Source: a virus. From it: a stretch of 24,646 nucleotides of DNA. Shown here one piece after another: positions 6,826 to 15,743 of the stretch (the first letter of the stretch is position 1; every line of letters starts with the position of its first letter). The DNA is taken from the IMG/VR virus record IMGVR_UViG_3300025120_000518, positions 1 to 24,646 of that record; one strand, given 5' to 3'. A program made the translations under genes and the position numbers. Below the pieces are notes generated by a model. It was not told where the DNA came from. It did no database searches and was given only the letters and a program-made list of their open reading frames with translations.

Positions 6826-8904
6826 TTAACTTGTTGGACCACCTCCTCCACTACATATACCTATTGACAATACTATTGCACTAGACATATTCATTGTCAT
6901 TACTGTACCATTATCACAGATTGCTAAGAATGGAGCCATGATGAATGGTACTGTCATATTCGCATCCATAAATATTCTATCTCCAACAGTTGGTAAAGTA
7001 CCTGTACCATTGTGATATAATGTGAAACATGAAAGACCACCACAAGCTTGACTTGCAGTACCACCTGGATAAGTGTTATATGCAGTACCTTGTGTAAGTG
7101 CACCTGTACCAATAACACCACTACCTCCAACATATCTTAATGGAGATGCTGACATTGTAGTTTGTACTTTTAGTTCTCCTTGTGAAAAGAAGTTCTGTGT
7201 ATCTGTGTAATATGTTTTACCATATTCTCTGTTATTTGTCTTAGTAAAGTTTTGTGATAAGAAATCTATATCTGGTGTATCACCGAACTCTAAGTTCTTA
7301 ACACCTAAGTTATTTGCAGGTGTTACTTTTATTTTTTTATTTAAATCAACAAACGAATCTATATCTACTACTCTACCTTCTTTATACCAATCATTAAATT
7401 GTTTGATAATAAAGTGTCTTGGTTTTGTTTTACTTGGATAGATTTGTAAGTTGTATTTCTTTTGTAATCCTTGTAAGAACTCTAATGATGTAATACCTTT
7501 AGTTGCAAAGGGCATATTAGGAGGTATCTGCATGATACGATAATCTGCAATCTCAGTCATCTTAGTTACTTCTAAATAAGATTCTGCATTACCACCTGGT
7601 CCTATGATTACATCAGCAGATGTGTTAGCTGTTTGGAATCCATCAATAAAGATTTGTGGGTCATACTGTACACCTCTTGCTAGGGTAACTTGTATTTTTT
7701 GTTCTAAATCAAACTCTTCTTCACCTGTACCTGCTTTACCTATTAACCTACGATACATCTGTTCATTCATAAAAGCTAAGGGAACTATTGGTCCATTGAA
7801 AGAACCTGATTGAGGGTCCTCTTTAAAGAACAAAGATAAGTTAGGAATACTAACAGTAGAATCAGAACCAGTAACAAGATATTTTAAAGAGACTTCCATT
7901 TCGACTGGGAATCCAAATGATGTACCTGTTGTACCAAAGTTTCTTGTCATTGTATATTTAGCACCATCCATTTTAAACGATGGGTCAAATATTGTATTTT
8001 CAAAATCTAATGATTCAGATACACCTGATGTTGTAAGTGTAAGTGGTACTGATGAACCACTAATAGGTGCTATCTTTACTAGACCTTCTATGTTTAAATC
8101 TATACCACTATAATTGGCTCTCTTATTACCATTATCACAAAGTAAGTATTGGTCATCAAAGACATCAGAATCAAAGAAATCAGATTCAAAGGTATATTGT
8201 GATTGTGAGAAGATTGCTTCAACAACTCGTTTAGTACGAATCATTGGTTTCATATCTACTACGTTTATCTGTCCACCAGGGTCATCACCTGTGTTATCAA
8301 TACCAAAATCATTTCTAGTTGTAGCAGATTGGAATGTATATCCTTGTCCATAATCTACAATAGGATATATAATATCACCAACTTCAAACGAACCACTATT
8401 AGTAACAATACCTGCATCAGCAGCAGAACCACTCCATGTTTCTAATATGACTTCCATACTAGCTGTGTGGTTGTACTTATCTAGTGTATCTAAGTTAGTT
8501 AAATTGATTTGTGCTAAATCTCTACTAAAAGAAGATAATAATCCAAATATGGATACTGTATATGATTCTATGAACTTGTTTTCTTTTACAATTACATTCT
8601 CTAACTGCATATATCCTTGTGCAACATAGAAACCATCGAAATCAAATTGTGCTATTACCTTCTCATTTGTTTTAAACAAGTAAGGTTCATCAACAGATAT
8701 ATCATAGACGTGTTGAAAGAAATCATTATTCTTCTTAGTACCTGGTACTTGTATCTGACGTGTAAAATCACTCGGTAGTGCACCGATATCAAATAAACCT
8801 GTTACGTTGTTGGATAGTTTGATTGTTTCATCATTGAATAAATCTAACGTAGTCCCTCTTGCAATAAGTTTGAATACTTTGTTTCTTCCACTTGCTACTG
8901 CCAT
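6826..8904 (-). CDS. Tail hub/baseplate structural protein with an appended C-terminal module (692 aa)
   Basis: The N-terminus (VTGLFDIGALPSDFTRQIQVPGTKKNNDFF, about residues 34-63) matches a recurrent Bacteroidota phage tail protein opening 'SDFT..i.vPgT..N...F'. The middle is beta-rich, with ITSLEFLQGLQKKYNLQIYP around 465-485, again typical. Residues from about 592 to the end are different: Thr/Gly/Cys-rich, with paired Cys and TLPTVGDRIFMDANMTVPF, resembling a small module I associate with C-termini of Bacteroidota surface proteins. The gene is followed by a 178-residue gene that looks like its missing C-terminal half. It probably forms the tail hub or baseplate; no enzymatic motif is visible. 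Confidence 0.7.
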   Translation of the reverse strand: MAVASGRNKVFKLIARGTTLDLFNDETIKLSNNVTGLFDIGALPSDFTRQIQVPGTKKNNDFFQHVYDISVDEPYLFKTNEKVIAQFDFDGFYVAQGYMQLENVIVKENKFIESYTVSIFGLLSSFSRDLAQINLTNLDTLDKYNHTASMEVILETWSGSAADAGIVTNSGSFEVGDIIYPIVDYGQGYTFQSATTRNDFGIDNTGDDPGGQINVVDMKPMIRTKRVVEAIFSQSQYTFESDFFDSDVFDDQYLLCDNGNKRANYSGIDLNIEGLVKIAPISGSSVPLTLTTSGVSESLDFENTIFDPSFKMDGAKYTMTRNFGTTGTSFGFPVEMEVSLKYLVTGSDSTVSIPNLSLFFKEDPQSGSFNGPIVPLAFMNEQMYRRLIGKAGTGEEEFDLEQKIQVTLARGVQYDPQIFIDGFQTANTSADVIIGPGGNAESYLEVTKMTEIADYRIMQIPPNMPFATKGITSLEFLQGLQKKYNLQIYPSKTKPRHFIIKQFNDWYKEGRVVDIDSFVDLNKKIKVTPANNLGVKNLEFGDTPDIDFLSQNFTKTNNREYGKTYYTDTQNFFSQGELKVQTTMSASPLRYVGGSGVIGTGALTQGTAYNTYPGGTASQACGGLSCFTLYHNGTGTLPTVGDRIFMDANMTVPFIMAPFLAICDNGTVMTMNMSSAIVLSIGICSGGGGPTS

Positions 8905-8905
8905 C

Positions 8906-10090
8906 TTAGAATATTAGTTTATATCCTTGTCCTTGTTTAAAGGAGAATGAATACTGAATTAGTTTATCTACTTTATTTGTTTTTATATTGAAGTTAGATG
9001 TTTCTATTGCTAGAGGTCTTACCTTATTGTTTGGTTCATCATATACCCAATATATCTCATCACTTGATAAGAGTTGTTTAAATATCTCGTTATACTCTTC
9101 TTTAACATAATCAGAATTGACTGTTAACATTAAAGTAGAATCTATAATGTATTGTTGTATAGATGTCTCGTAATCTTGATAAGATAAAGATGTACCTTCC
9201 CAAGAACCAATCTGTGGTTGATATGCACTTCTTTTTGTTTTAAAGTTTTGTTTACTTACAAGATTAAAGTTAAAGTAATCGAATTGACCAAATCTGTTTT
9301 TCCATTTAACTCTAATGTTATCGTATTTCTTATCACACTCTTCTGTAAAGAATTGTGATGCTCCTATCTTATTACTACCATTGTAGTTAGAACCAGTAAT
9401 GAAAAAGATTTCCCATTGTTTTGTAGATGTTGATATTGGCCAATCTGGTTCGTTAGGAGTCATTGGGATTGTTACTACTGAACCCGAAGAGTTGTTAGAA
9501 GTTGCAGGTAATGCAACTGCGTTATCTTCACCTGGTTCATCTGATGCAGATACAACGTAATGTGATACATTTGTTTCTGGTCCATTCCATACACTTATTC
9601 TACCATAGTTACCATCTAATACAGATTGTGATTGTGGTCCATCTGTCATCGCTGGCCAGTAAGTACTTGTTTCACTTAGTTCTTGATTAACTTGAGATTG
9701 GAATAAATCATATCCATCTACTGCTTTGAACGTATCTGATTTAACATGAGAACCAGTAACAAAGATAGAACCACTTTGAAACTGAACGTAGGTATCAATA
9801 GCATAGAACTTTACTGAAGAAGAATCTGCTGCTCTTAAATCTAAGAAGGTTGATGCTAGTACTCTTGATACATCAAAGATACCACGACCTGATGGGTTAG
9901 GATATTTCTGTAATGTATAGTTTGCACTACTACCACTTTCTGTTAAACTTCCTGTCCAATAGAATAGTTCAGTTAGATATTGGAAAGATGAAGAAGCACG
10001 TAACGCTGCATCAGATTCAAATACCGTAAATGCGGTAGGTGATTGTGCAAGTGCTACTGTTGCTGGATTTTGTGTAATTGATAAAGCCAT
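8906..10090 (-). CDS. Distal tail/baseplate structural protein (394 aa)
   Basis: A beta-rich 394-residue protein starting MALSITQNPATVALAQSPTA. Features are an N-terminal sandwich-like domain ending GRGIFDVSRVLASTF, a TGS-rich middle, a central 'NIRVKWKNRFGQFDYFNF' segment, and a C-terminal region with EEYNEIFKQLLSSDEIYWV. Proteins with 'P..fev....G.fDiSRiL' and 'W.N.fG..DyF.F' sit between the neck genes and the hub protein in Bacteroidota phages and are considered distal tail or baseplate parts. It lies one base from the next gene and is preceded by the conserved leader motif at 10099-10121. The function is inferred from family pattern and position. Confidence 0.65.
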   Translation of the reverse strand: MALSITQNPATVALAQSPTAFTVFESDAALRASSSFQYLTELFYWTGSLTESGSSANYTLQKYPNPSGRGIFDVSRVLASTFLDLRAADSSSVKFYAIDTYVQFQSGSIFVTGSHVKSDTFKAVDGYDLFQSQVNQELSETSTYWPAMTDGPQSQSVLDGNYGRISVWNGPETNVSHYVVSASDEPGEDNAVALPATSNNSSGSVVTIPMTPNEPDWPISTSTKQWEIFFITGSNYNGSNKIGASQFFTEECDKKYDNIRVKWKNRFGQFDYFNFNLVSKQNFKTKRSAYQPQIGSWEGTSLSYQDYETSIQQYIIDSTLMLTVNSDYVKEEYNEIFKQLLSSDEIYWVYDEPNNKVRPLAIETSNFNIKTNKVDKLIQYSFSFKQGQGYKLIF

Positions 10091-10098
10091 CTAAATAC

Positions 10099-10121
10099 TT
10101 TTTCTAATATAACAAAAGGAT
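10099..10121 (-). promoter_or_regulatory. Leader motif CCTTTTGTTATATTAG, copy 1
   Basis: On the minus strand ATCC-TTTTGTTATATTA-GAAAAA lies just before the 394-codon gene. A nearly identical sequence (ATCCCC-TTTGTTATATTA-CAAAAA) precedes the 82-codon gene at 22420-22443. Here TGTTATAT can also pair with an upstream ATATAACA (8 bp, 9-base loop). It may be an internal promoter (TATATTAG is also the -7 box of P2) or an RNA processing site. Confidence 0.4.
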
Positions 10122-10140
10122 GTTGTTATATATTGGAACT

Positions 10141-10548
10141 CTATGATGCAGTGAATTCAGGTCCTGCTTGTTCCCACTTCTTACCAAAGCCTTCAAAGAA
10201 TACTTCTAATTCTTTTTCATTTCTTTCATTCATAAAGTCATCTATTGCTTTTCTAAGTAATGGAGATGCTGCTCCAACCTTTGCATAAGGTCTACCTTTC
10301 ATCTTAGTTGTACCATTATGTACATACTTTCCATAATCAGCAGCCTGTGGAGAAATGTTCATTACAAGGGATATCTTTTCACTTCCCTTACGATTACCCT
10401 TTTCTTTCTTAATAATCGATTGTGGCGTATTAGCATTGGAGACTGAACGATATAAGTTACCAGTATCAACCGCACGAGTTGGTCCTTGTTGGATTGCCTT
10501 GATGGTTTCGGTCTTATATATACCCGCTACGTCTTTTAGTGTTTTCAT
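10141..10548 (-). CDS. HK97 gp10-like neck/tail-completion protein (135 aa)
   Basis: A 135-residue protein with the HK97-gp10 signature: an N-terminal helix, VDTGNLYRSVS (27-37), a beta region KISLVMNISPQAADYGKYVHNGTTKMKG, RPYA, and a C-terminal helix LLRKAIDDFMNERNEKELE. Family members form part of the head-tail connection or tail completion complex and are normally located near portal and connector genes. Here it lies after two fibre/adhesin genes that separate it from the connector and terminator-like genes. Start ATG 10548 is four bases past the preceding stop. Confidence 0.75.
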   Translation of the reverse strand: MKTLKDVAGIYKTETIKAIQQGPTRAVDTGNLYRSVSNANTPQSIIKKEKGNRKGSEKISLVMNISPQAADYGKYVHNGTTKMKGRPYAKVGAASPLLRKAIDDFMNERNEKELEVFFEGFGKKWEQAGPEFTAS

Positions 10549-10552
10549 ATTG

Positions 10553-11461
10553 TTATGGGGTTGGAGGACAACTACCTGTTGGATACATTATTATTACTAA
10601 ACCATCTCCACCTTCTGCAGCACCATCTGGTCCAAAGGCATCACCACCACCTCCACCACCACCGGTGAATCGTGTTCCACTATCACTATCATTTGCAGAA
10701 TCAGCACCACTACCTCCTCCGAATAGAACTGCTCCAGCACCTCTTGTACCAACAGAGAATACACCTCCTCCACCTCCACCACCAACTTTGATGGTAGAAT
10801 CTCCAAGTGTTGGTGAAGTATAAGGTAATACAATAGTAGTACCAGCACCACCATCACCTCCATCGTTATTAACTGCATTACCACCATTAGCAGTAGAACC
10901 TGCTCCACCACCTCCGATGTTCTCTCCATTATCAGCACCACCAGTGAATCCATTACCACTATCTCCACCATCTGAGTTTGCAGGTGATACACCTCCATTT
11001 CCACCTTCACCTCCATTGGCTTGTACATTCAATTCAGAACCATCACCAAAATAGAAACGAGATGCATCTCCATTTTCTCCATTATAAGATGGTAGTGGTG
11101 CACCTGCATCAGCTCCTTCTCCTGCTCCTCCTACTTGTACTACATAGGATTGGTCTCTTTTATATAAGAATACTTCGTTGTTAATAGTAACACCTCCACC
11201 ACCACCAGCTCCACCAGCAGAACCACCAGATGTTCTTTGACCACCTCCTCCTCCACCACCTACGGTAATAACTCTTACACGAGATGAGAATCCTTTTTCT
11301 ACATCTACTGAAAATGATTGGTCATTTAATCTGATAGATGAAGTGAACTCGTGATAGTTGTAGGTTTCAGAACCAGAGATGAATGAACCACTCACTCCTC
11401 CGTTTGCTTTTAATAAGAAACAATCGTCAACGCCCATAAATGTTAATGGTGTAAATCTCAT
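10553..11461 (-). CDS. Glycine-rich adhesin-like structural protein (302 aa)
   Basis: A 302-residue protein with a mixed N-terminal domain (1-65, ending RVRVITVGGGGGGG) and then about 220 residues with many runs of 4-8 Gly, interspersed with Asn/Asp/Ser loops, ending GGDGLVIIMYPTGSCPP. The 'V.GGGGGGG...GG.G..I.y' pattern is that of phage glycine-rich tip proteins; polyglycine type-II helices packed in a lattice are known in the gp38 adhesin of Salmonella phage S16. A receptor-binding role at the tip of the neighbouring 514-residue fibre is a reasonable inference. The Gly repeats are DNA-level low complexity, so this is a likely site of indel variation. Confidence 0.65.
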   Translation of the reverse strand: MRFTPLTFMGVDDCFLLKANGGVSGSFISGSETYNYHEFTSSIRLNDQSFSVDVEKGFSSRVRVITVGGGGGGGQRTSGGSAGGAGGGGGVTINNEVFLYKRDQSYVVQVGGAGEGADAGAPLPSYNGENGDASRFYFGDGSELNVQANGGEGGNGGVSPANSDGGDSGNGFTGGADNGENIGGGGAGSTANGGNAVNNDGGDGGAGTTIVLPYTSPTLGDSTIKVGGGGGGGVFSVGTRGAGAVLFGGGSGADSANDSDSGTRFTGGGGGGGDAFGPDGAAEGGDGLVIIMYPTGSCPPTP

Positions 11462-11472
11462 ATTATTTTATT

Positions 11473-13017
11473 TTATCCAAAGAATGCTCCAGGTACTCCG
11501 TATAGTGTTGTTGAATCAAATGTTACAAAAGTTAGAATATCTGTTGTACTTGTCTGTGTAGGTGTATAACCTGCAGAGTTAATCATTTGAATATTAGGTG
11601 CTAACGAAGCTGTTGTATTACTTTGGGTTGGTACTCTTAATGATATTGTTTGACCTGGTATAATGTTCTGTGCTGCAAAGTGTGTAACTACACCTGTTGG
11701 TAATGCTCCACTAATTGTAAAGAAGTTACCTAAACTACAATCAATAGATGCAGTATTCGATGCAATAGTAATAGTTTCTACATTACCATTTACAGAACCA
11801 CTTATTGTTTGGTCTCCTACAAACGTTTGGTCTCTATCTAATCTTGCATAAGAACTTGTTTCTGCAATCAATGCATTTACTTCACCTTGTATAGATTGTG
11901 TGAATGCGTTGATACCTGTATTGATTACAAGTTGTGAAGAAGTGAAAGCATTTAAAGATGCAGTACTACTATTAAGATGTGATATAGATATATCGTTACT
12001 TGCAGTATAGTTGTTTAAAGAACTTGTAGATGTATTCAAGTGTGATATCTGTGATGCAACACTTGATGTGTAAGTATTAAACTTAGTTGTACTTACAAAA
12101 TCTACAAGTAAAGAAGAACTAAATAGTTCTAATGCATCTATTCTTTGGTCAAATGATGCAGAATCTACAAAGTATGATGCAGTAAACGTATTCAACGAAC
12201 TCGTAGAAGAGTTTAGATGTGATATAGAACTGTCTACTGATGAAGTGTAGGTACTAAGTGTACTGAACTTATTATCGATTGACTGAGTGAAGGAATTGTA
12301 TCCACTATTAATCGTTAATTGTGATGCAGTAAATGCGTTTAATGAATTGATTGACACATCGTTACTCGCAGTATATGCATTTAGAGAAGCAGTACTACTG
12401 TTCAAATGAGATATAGATATATCGTTTGATTGTGTGTATTGTTCTAAGTTGTTTAATCTATTATCAGTAGATTGTGTATAAGCATTGAATGAACCAGTAC
12501 TTAGTTTTTGGTTTATTCTTGTATCTGTATCGACAGGGTTACCTTTTAAGAACTCGTTGTTAGGTATGAATACATTACCATTTAAGGTCTGTACATCTGA
12601 TGCATCATCACCTAAGACGTTAGAACCACTTGAAAATATAACAGAAGCAGATTCTATTGTTATATTTAGTTTCCTTGCATTGATTGTATCAAAGGATGCT
12701 GTGTTTGCACTTATATCACCTTCAACAGTTACATTACCAAGTACATCTATTGAACCTGTATGTATCCATGCTCCATTTATATAAACAGAACCACTAACAT
12801 CTAAATCACCATCTATATCTACATTACCATCAACGTTTAGTTTGTTGTCTATGGTTACATCTTTTGTACTTGCATTTATCTTAATACCAAGATTAGTACC
12901 AATACCATCTTGAATTACAATATCCCCACTCTGTGATGTAATAGGTTGTAGTGAATTCTCTAAGTTTAAAATCCCATAAAAGGATTGACTAATAAATAAA
13001 TCTTTTAAGTTACTCAT
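11473..13017 (-). CDS. Repeat-rich fibre protein (514 aa)
   Basis: Residues 30-125 are a beta-repeat region (NVDGNVDIDGDLDVSGSVYI). Residues 170-390 are a Ser/Thr/Asn-rich helical repeat in which SISHLNSSTASLNAYTASND recurs at about 201-220, 264-283, 322-341 and 343-362, with weaker copies between, as expected of a trimeric coiled-coil shaft. Residues 413-514 form a C-terminal domain (ETITIASNTASIDCSLGN to FDSTTLYGVPGAFF) homologous to the end of the 829-residue protein. No enzyme motif is seen. It probably forms a tail or whisker fibre and may carry the glycine-rich protein encoded next. Confidence 0.75.
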   Translation of the reverse strand: MSNLKDLFISQSFYGILNLENSLQPITSQSGDIVIQDGIGTNLGIKINASTKDVTIDNKLNVDGNVDIDGDLDVSGSVYINGAWIHTGSIDVLGNVTVEGDISANTASFDTINARKLNITIESASVIFSSGSNVLGDDASDVQTLNGNVFIPNNEFLKGNPVDTDTRINQKLSTGSFNAYTQSTDNRLNNLEQYTQSNDISISHLNSSTASLNAYTASNDVSINSLNAFTASQLTINSGYNSFTQSIDNKFSTLSTYTSSVDSSISHLNSSTSSLNTFTASYFVDSASFDQRIDALELFSSSLLVDFVSTTKFNTYTSSVASQISHLNTSTSSLNNYTASNDISISHLNSSTASLNAFTSSQLVINTGINAFTQSIQGEVNALIAETSSYARLDRDQTFVGDQTISGSVNGNVETITIASNTASIDCSLGNFFTISGALPTGVVTHFAAQNIIPGQTISLRVPTQSNTTASLAPNIQMINSAGYTPTQTSTTDILTFVTFDSTTLYGVPGAFFG

Positions 13018-13026
13018 ATCGTTTCT

Positions 13027-13938
13027 TTATGTATATTGCCACTTTCTAAGTGCATCATCTATTTTGTTATTATCCCAACGTTCAGGTGTTGTACCCCAAA
13101 CTTTAGGTGTTGTCCATAATTCACATAATTCACAAGTTCCAAAATCCTCGTAAGGTATTGCTAGAACTGGTAAGTTATAGAAATCATAGTCATCTCTATT
13201 GTTTACCTCTGACAGTATTTCGAAACATCTAATGTTATCATAACTTGTAAGATAACTTTCTGGTTTTGAATCTGGAACATATTGTGTTGCAAACACTTGT
13301 CCTATCGAGCCAGTAACTGCTGTATCTAATACTGCATTAAATAATTCATTCGTTTCACAATCTTTTACTTTGAAATAACTACCATCAGGTATTATCAAAA
13401 AAAAAAGACAACGATTTTTATCATTGTGAACGGTTAAAGTGAATTCTGCAGACCATCCACAGAGTCCATTATTGAACCGGTCGGCGAAGGGGATACAATT
13501 AATTGCCGAATTAATCTCCATCCCATAGTTACTCTTCTGAGTAAATGCGGTTAAATCATTTAACACACTCAGAGTATTCGCGTGTATATCAACTATATCA
13601 TCTGTACCATCAAAGGGTACTAGTTGTTTATTTGTTTTCTTATTCTTAGTAATATCATCTCGCATTGTCTTTGATTTATCTGCAACTATCAATTGTACTT
13701 GATACTCTGTTACAGTTGGACCAAAGTTTGCATTACTGATTAATACATTACCAATAGGGTATTGTGGAAACTCAGTACTATCGAAGTTGTATATATCACC
13801 TTGTGTTACTTTAGCAATAGAAGGATGATTCTTCATTATTGTTTTAAAGTAATTCAATGTATTGTAATATAGTGAAAAGTTCTCTGCTGAGTTCTTTACT
13901 ACTTGACTTCTACTTGGTGTATAACTTGGTGTGCTCAT
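13027..13938 (-). CDS. Tail-terminator-like protein with a C-terminal extension (303 aa)
   Basis: Residues 1-178 match the Bacteroidota phage protein pattern 'LNYFKTIM..HPSI..VT.GDI......p.yP...i.......' and later 'PFADRFNN.L.GWSAEFTLTV.ND.NRC', usually about 160-180 residues and interpreted as tail terminator/completion. At exactly that point (codons 178-181) the DNA has ten consecutive T. The frame continues for a further 122 residues (PDGSYFKVKDCETNELF... CELCELWTTPKVWGTTPERWD), with a Cys/Trp-rich end. Slippage by one base in either direction would hit a stop within about four codons. The C-terminal part is unrecognised. It lies seven bases after the connector gene. Confidence 0.65.
   Translation of the reverse strand: MSTPSYTPSRSQVVKNSAENFSLYYNTLNYFKTIMKNHPSIAKVTQGDIYNFDSTEFPQYPIGNVLISNANFGPTVTEYQVQLIVADKSKTMRDDITKNKKTNKQLVPFDGTDDIVDIHANTLSVLNDLTAFTQKSNYGMEINSAINCIPFADRFNNGLCGWSAEFTLTVHNDKNRCLFFLIIPDGSYFKVKDCETNELFNAVLDTAVTGSIGQVFATQYVPDSKPESYLTSYDNIRCFEILSEVNNRDDYDFYNLPVLAIPYEDFGTCELCELWTTPKVWGTTPERWDNNKIDDALRKWQYT
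13397..13406 (-). promoter_or_regulatory. T10 slippery run at a domain boundary
   Basis: Ten T on the coding strand span codons 178-181 (CTT TTT TTT TTG). Both shifted frames stop quickly: TGA directly at the end of the run in the -1 frame, and GAT AAT ACC TGA in the +1 frame. Polymerase or ribosome slippage would therefore give a protein of about 180 residues, close to the usual length of this family, besides the 303-residue form. Confidence 0.4.
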
Positions 13939-13944
13939 AGTTTC

Positions 13945-14457
13945 TTATAATTGAATACCTCCGAAGTATTGATTAGATTGGTCTGGGAATATGTTAGTTG
14001 CATCACCTGTAGTTTGTAAGTACTCAGGTAAGTTTTGTGAATTTGCAGTTAAATAATCTTGTAATCTAGTCGAATAGTAATCGGCGTTGTTTAATGCTTT
14101 GTTTAATAGGTAATCTATTTCACTCTTAGATGGAGCAACACCAGTCTCTGACTGTTGTTTAACTGCACCATTAGATTTGAATTGTAATGATGAGAATGGT
14201 ATGTACTCAACACATGAATACCAAATCAAAGTTGGTTTGACATAATCTTCTACTAACGTTTGGTAATAACCAGTAAACGCAGTAGATGCTTCTACATCAT
14301 CTTGTAGTTTGTTATATAAGACAGTACCTAATAAGTTAAGTATGTATTTTTCTTGTGCAGTTCTTACGAAAGGTAAAAGTGCATCAGCATCAACTGCACC
14401 ACCTAATGGGGTGTTCTTGATGATATCGTTTCTTGTTATTAATAATCCAAAAGCCAT
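13945..14457 (-). CDS. Head-tail connector, DUF6712-like (170 aa)
   Basis: A mostly helical 170-residue protein: ITRNDIIKNTPLGGAVDADALLPFVRTAQEKYILNLLG, then LVEDYVKPTLIWYSCVEYIPF and a C-terminal 'SEIDYLLNKALNNADYYSTRLQDYL'. This 'I...a...YI..iLG..LY..L......Y..L...YV.P.L.w....e..pf' pattern is that of the DUF6712 family, found after the portal in Bacteroidota phages and thought to be a head-tail adaptor. Its position directly after the portal supports this. Start ATG 14457 lies five bases past the portal stop. Confidence 0.75.
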   Translation of the reverse strand: MAFGLLITRNDIIKNTPLGGAVDADALLPFVRTAQEKYILNLLGTVLYNKLQDDVEASTAFTGYYQTLVEDYVKPTLIWYSCVEYIPFSSLQFKSNGAVKQQSETGVAPSKSEIDYLLNKALNNADYYSTRLQDYLTANSQNLPEYLQTTGDATNIFPDQSNQYFGGIQL

Positions 14458-14462
14458 AGTTC

Positions 14463-15743
14463 TTAGTCTGATTTATAATGTCTATTGAATCCAAAATCAG
14501 ATGGTCTGATTGGTTCATATTCATCGTTAAAGGTTTCTTCTTTTACTTCATCTTCAGATTCTACTGTATCATCTGATTGTAAGTTGTCATCTATCTCTTG
14601 TTGTACTTCTTCTATTGTTTGGTCTGTATCATCAGCAGTATCAGAAAGGATTACAAGAGGTGTCAGTTGTTCGAAATACAAATCTCCTATATCTACTCCA
14701 CCGTATCTAAAAGCATTGTATATAGCGTTTAAGATTAAGTTTTGGAATGGGAAGATTGTCATCGTTTGCATAATAGAATACGCAGTTTTCATTTCTTCTG
14801 ATTGAGAAGAGAATCCATTACTTGCAGTTCTAATACCAAATAGTAATGGCGATACAATTCTATGTGCTACAAGTATTCTATCTTGTGAGTACTCTGCAAC
14901 GTATTGGTACTTCTCGTGAAGGTTCTCCATAGGAAGTGTATCAATAGTTGGCTTGTTAACTGCTTCATCGTTAAACGATACCATAAATCTACCAGCATTC
15001 TTAGTACCAGTAAACTTTTGTTCTAATGCAGCTTCAATGGTTTGTCTTTCTTCAGGTGCAGGTACTCCGTTATTGAAGTTAACCATAGCAACAGGCAAGA
15101 AACCATTTTCTATATTGTTTAAATGTAGATTAGATAATTCTGCTTCTGAGAATGAGAATTGTAATGCACTAATCCAATCTGGTAATGAGTAATAGTATCT
15201 GTTAGGTTCATACTCTTTTATGTAAAGTATTTCCATATCGTTCTCAGAACAACCAAATGCAGGTATATACCTTTTATCTCTTTGTTTTCTTACATCATCC
15301 CAATCAGTACAGTAGTAGTATCCATCTACCTTCATACCCTCTATCTTCTTAGCACGTAAGTTCTGAACAGGTGTATGATACATCTTTTTGATTCTTGTAT
15401 GGTCATCACTCCATAATACTTGGAACGCAGCGTTACCATATAGTTTTAAATCAAATGTTACTTTCTTTAAATCTTCTGATGGAATCAATCTATCTAACTC
15501 TGTTTGTCTACCTTCATCGTTTGTAAATAAACCTTTACCATAGATTAAATCACCTACACCATCAATACAAGCTGCATTGGTTGTTGAAGTATTGTATGCT
15601 TCTGTTAGTAAGTTAAAGTAATCATCTTGTTCGTGAATACCAACTGGCACCCAATGGTGTCTAGTTCTTCTATCTTCTGTTACGATAGGAATATCCTGTC
15701 TAGTAAGATTTAATACATTAAAGTGTGTTTCTTTTTTTATCAT
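14463..15743 (-). CDS. Portal protein, HK97-like (426 aa)
   Basis: This 426-residue protein has the HK97-type portal profile: YFNLLTEAYNTSTTNAACIDGVGDLIYGKGL near residues 42-72, a 'YGNAAFQVLW' wing, 'YHTPVQNLRAKKIEG', the FTGTKNAGRFMV segment (about 239-250), YVAEYSQDRILVAHRIVSPLLFGI, and GFSSQSEEMKTAYSIMQTMTIFPFQNLILNAI. An acidic C-terminal tail (VESEDEVKEE) follows. Twelve copies would form the DNA gate at the capsid vertex, binding terminase and connector. Its ATG overlaps the previous stop by four bases. It is odd in lying downstream of the major capsid gene, beyond a terminator hairpin; the standard order is terminase, portal, protease, capsid. Confidence 0.85.
   Translation of the reverse strand: MIKKETHFNVLNLTRQDIPIVTEDRRTRHHWVPVGIHEQDDYFNLLTEAYNTSTTNAACIDGVGDLIYGKGLFTNDEGRQTELDRLIPSEDLKKVTFDLKLYGNAAFQVLWSDDHTRIKKMYHTPVQNLRAKKIEGMKVDGYYYCTDWDDVRKQRDKRYIPAFGCSENDMEILYIKEYEPNRYYYSLPDWISALQFSFSEAELSNLHLNNIENGFLPVAMVNFNNGVPAPEERQTIEAALEQKFTGTKNAGRFMVSFNDEAVNKPTIDTLPMENLHEKYQYVAEYSQDRILVAHRIVSPLLFGIRTASNGFSSQSEEMKTAYSIMQTMTIFPFQNLILNAIYNAFRYGGVDIGDLYFEQLTPLVILSDTADDTDQTIEEVQQEIDDNLQSDDTVESEDEVKEETFNDEYEPIRPSDFGFNRHYKSD

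Noticed and set aside
10597-11028. Val/Met/Glu-rich frame inside the glycine-rich gene
   Set aside because: Arises from GGT/GGA repeats read one base off; low complexity and no independent start.
11473-13017. Possible CRISPR-like repeats in the fibre gene
   Set aside because: Repeats are in-frame, imperfect protein repeats with no constant repeat or unique spacers.
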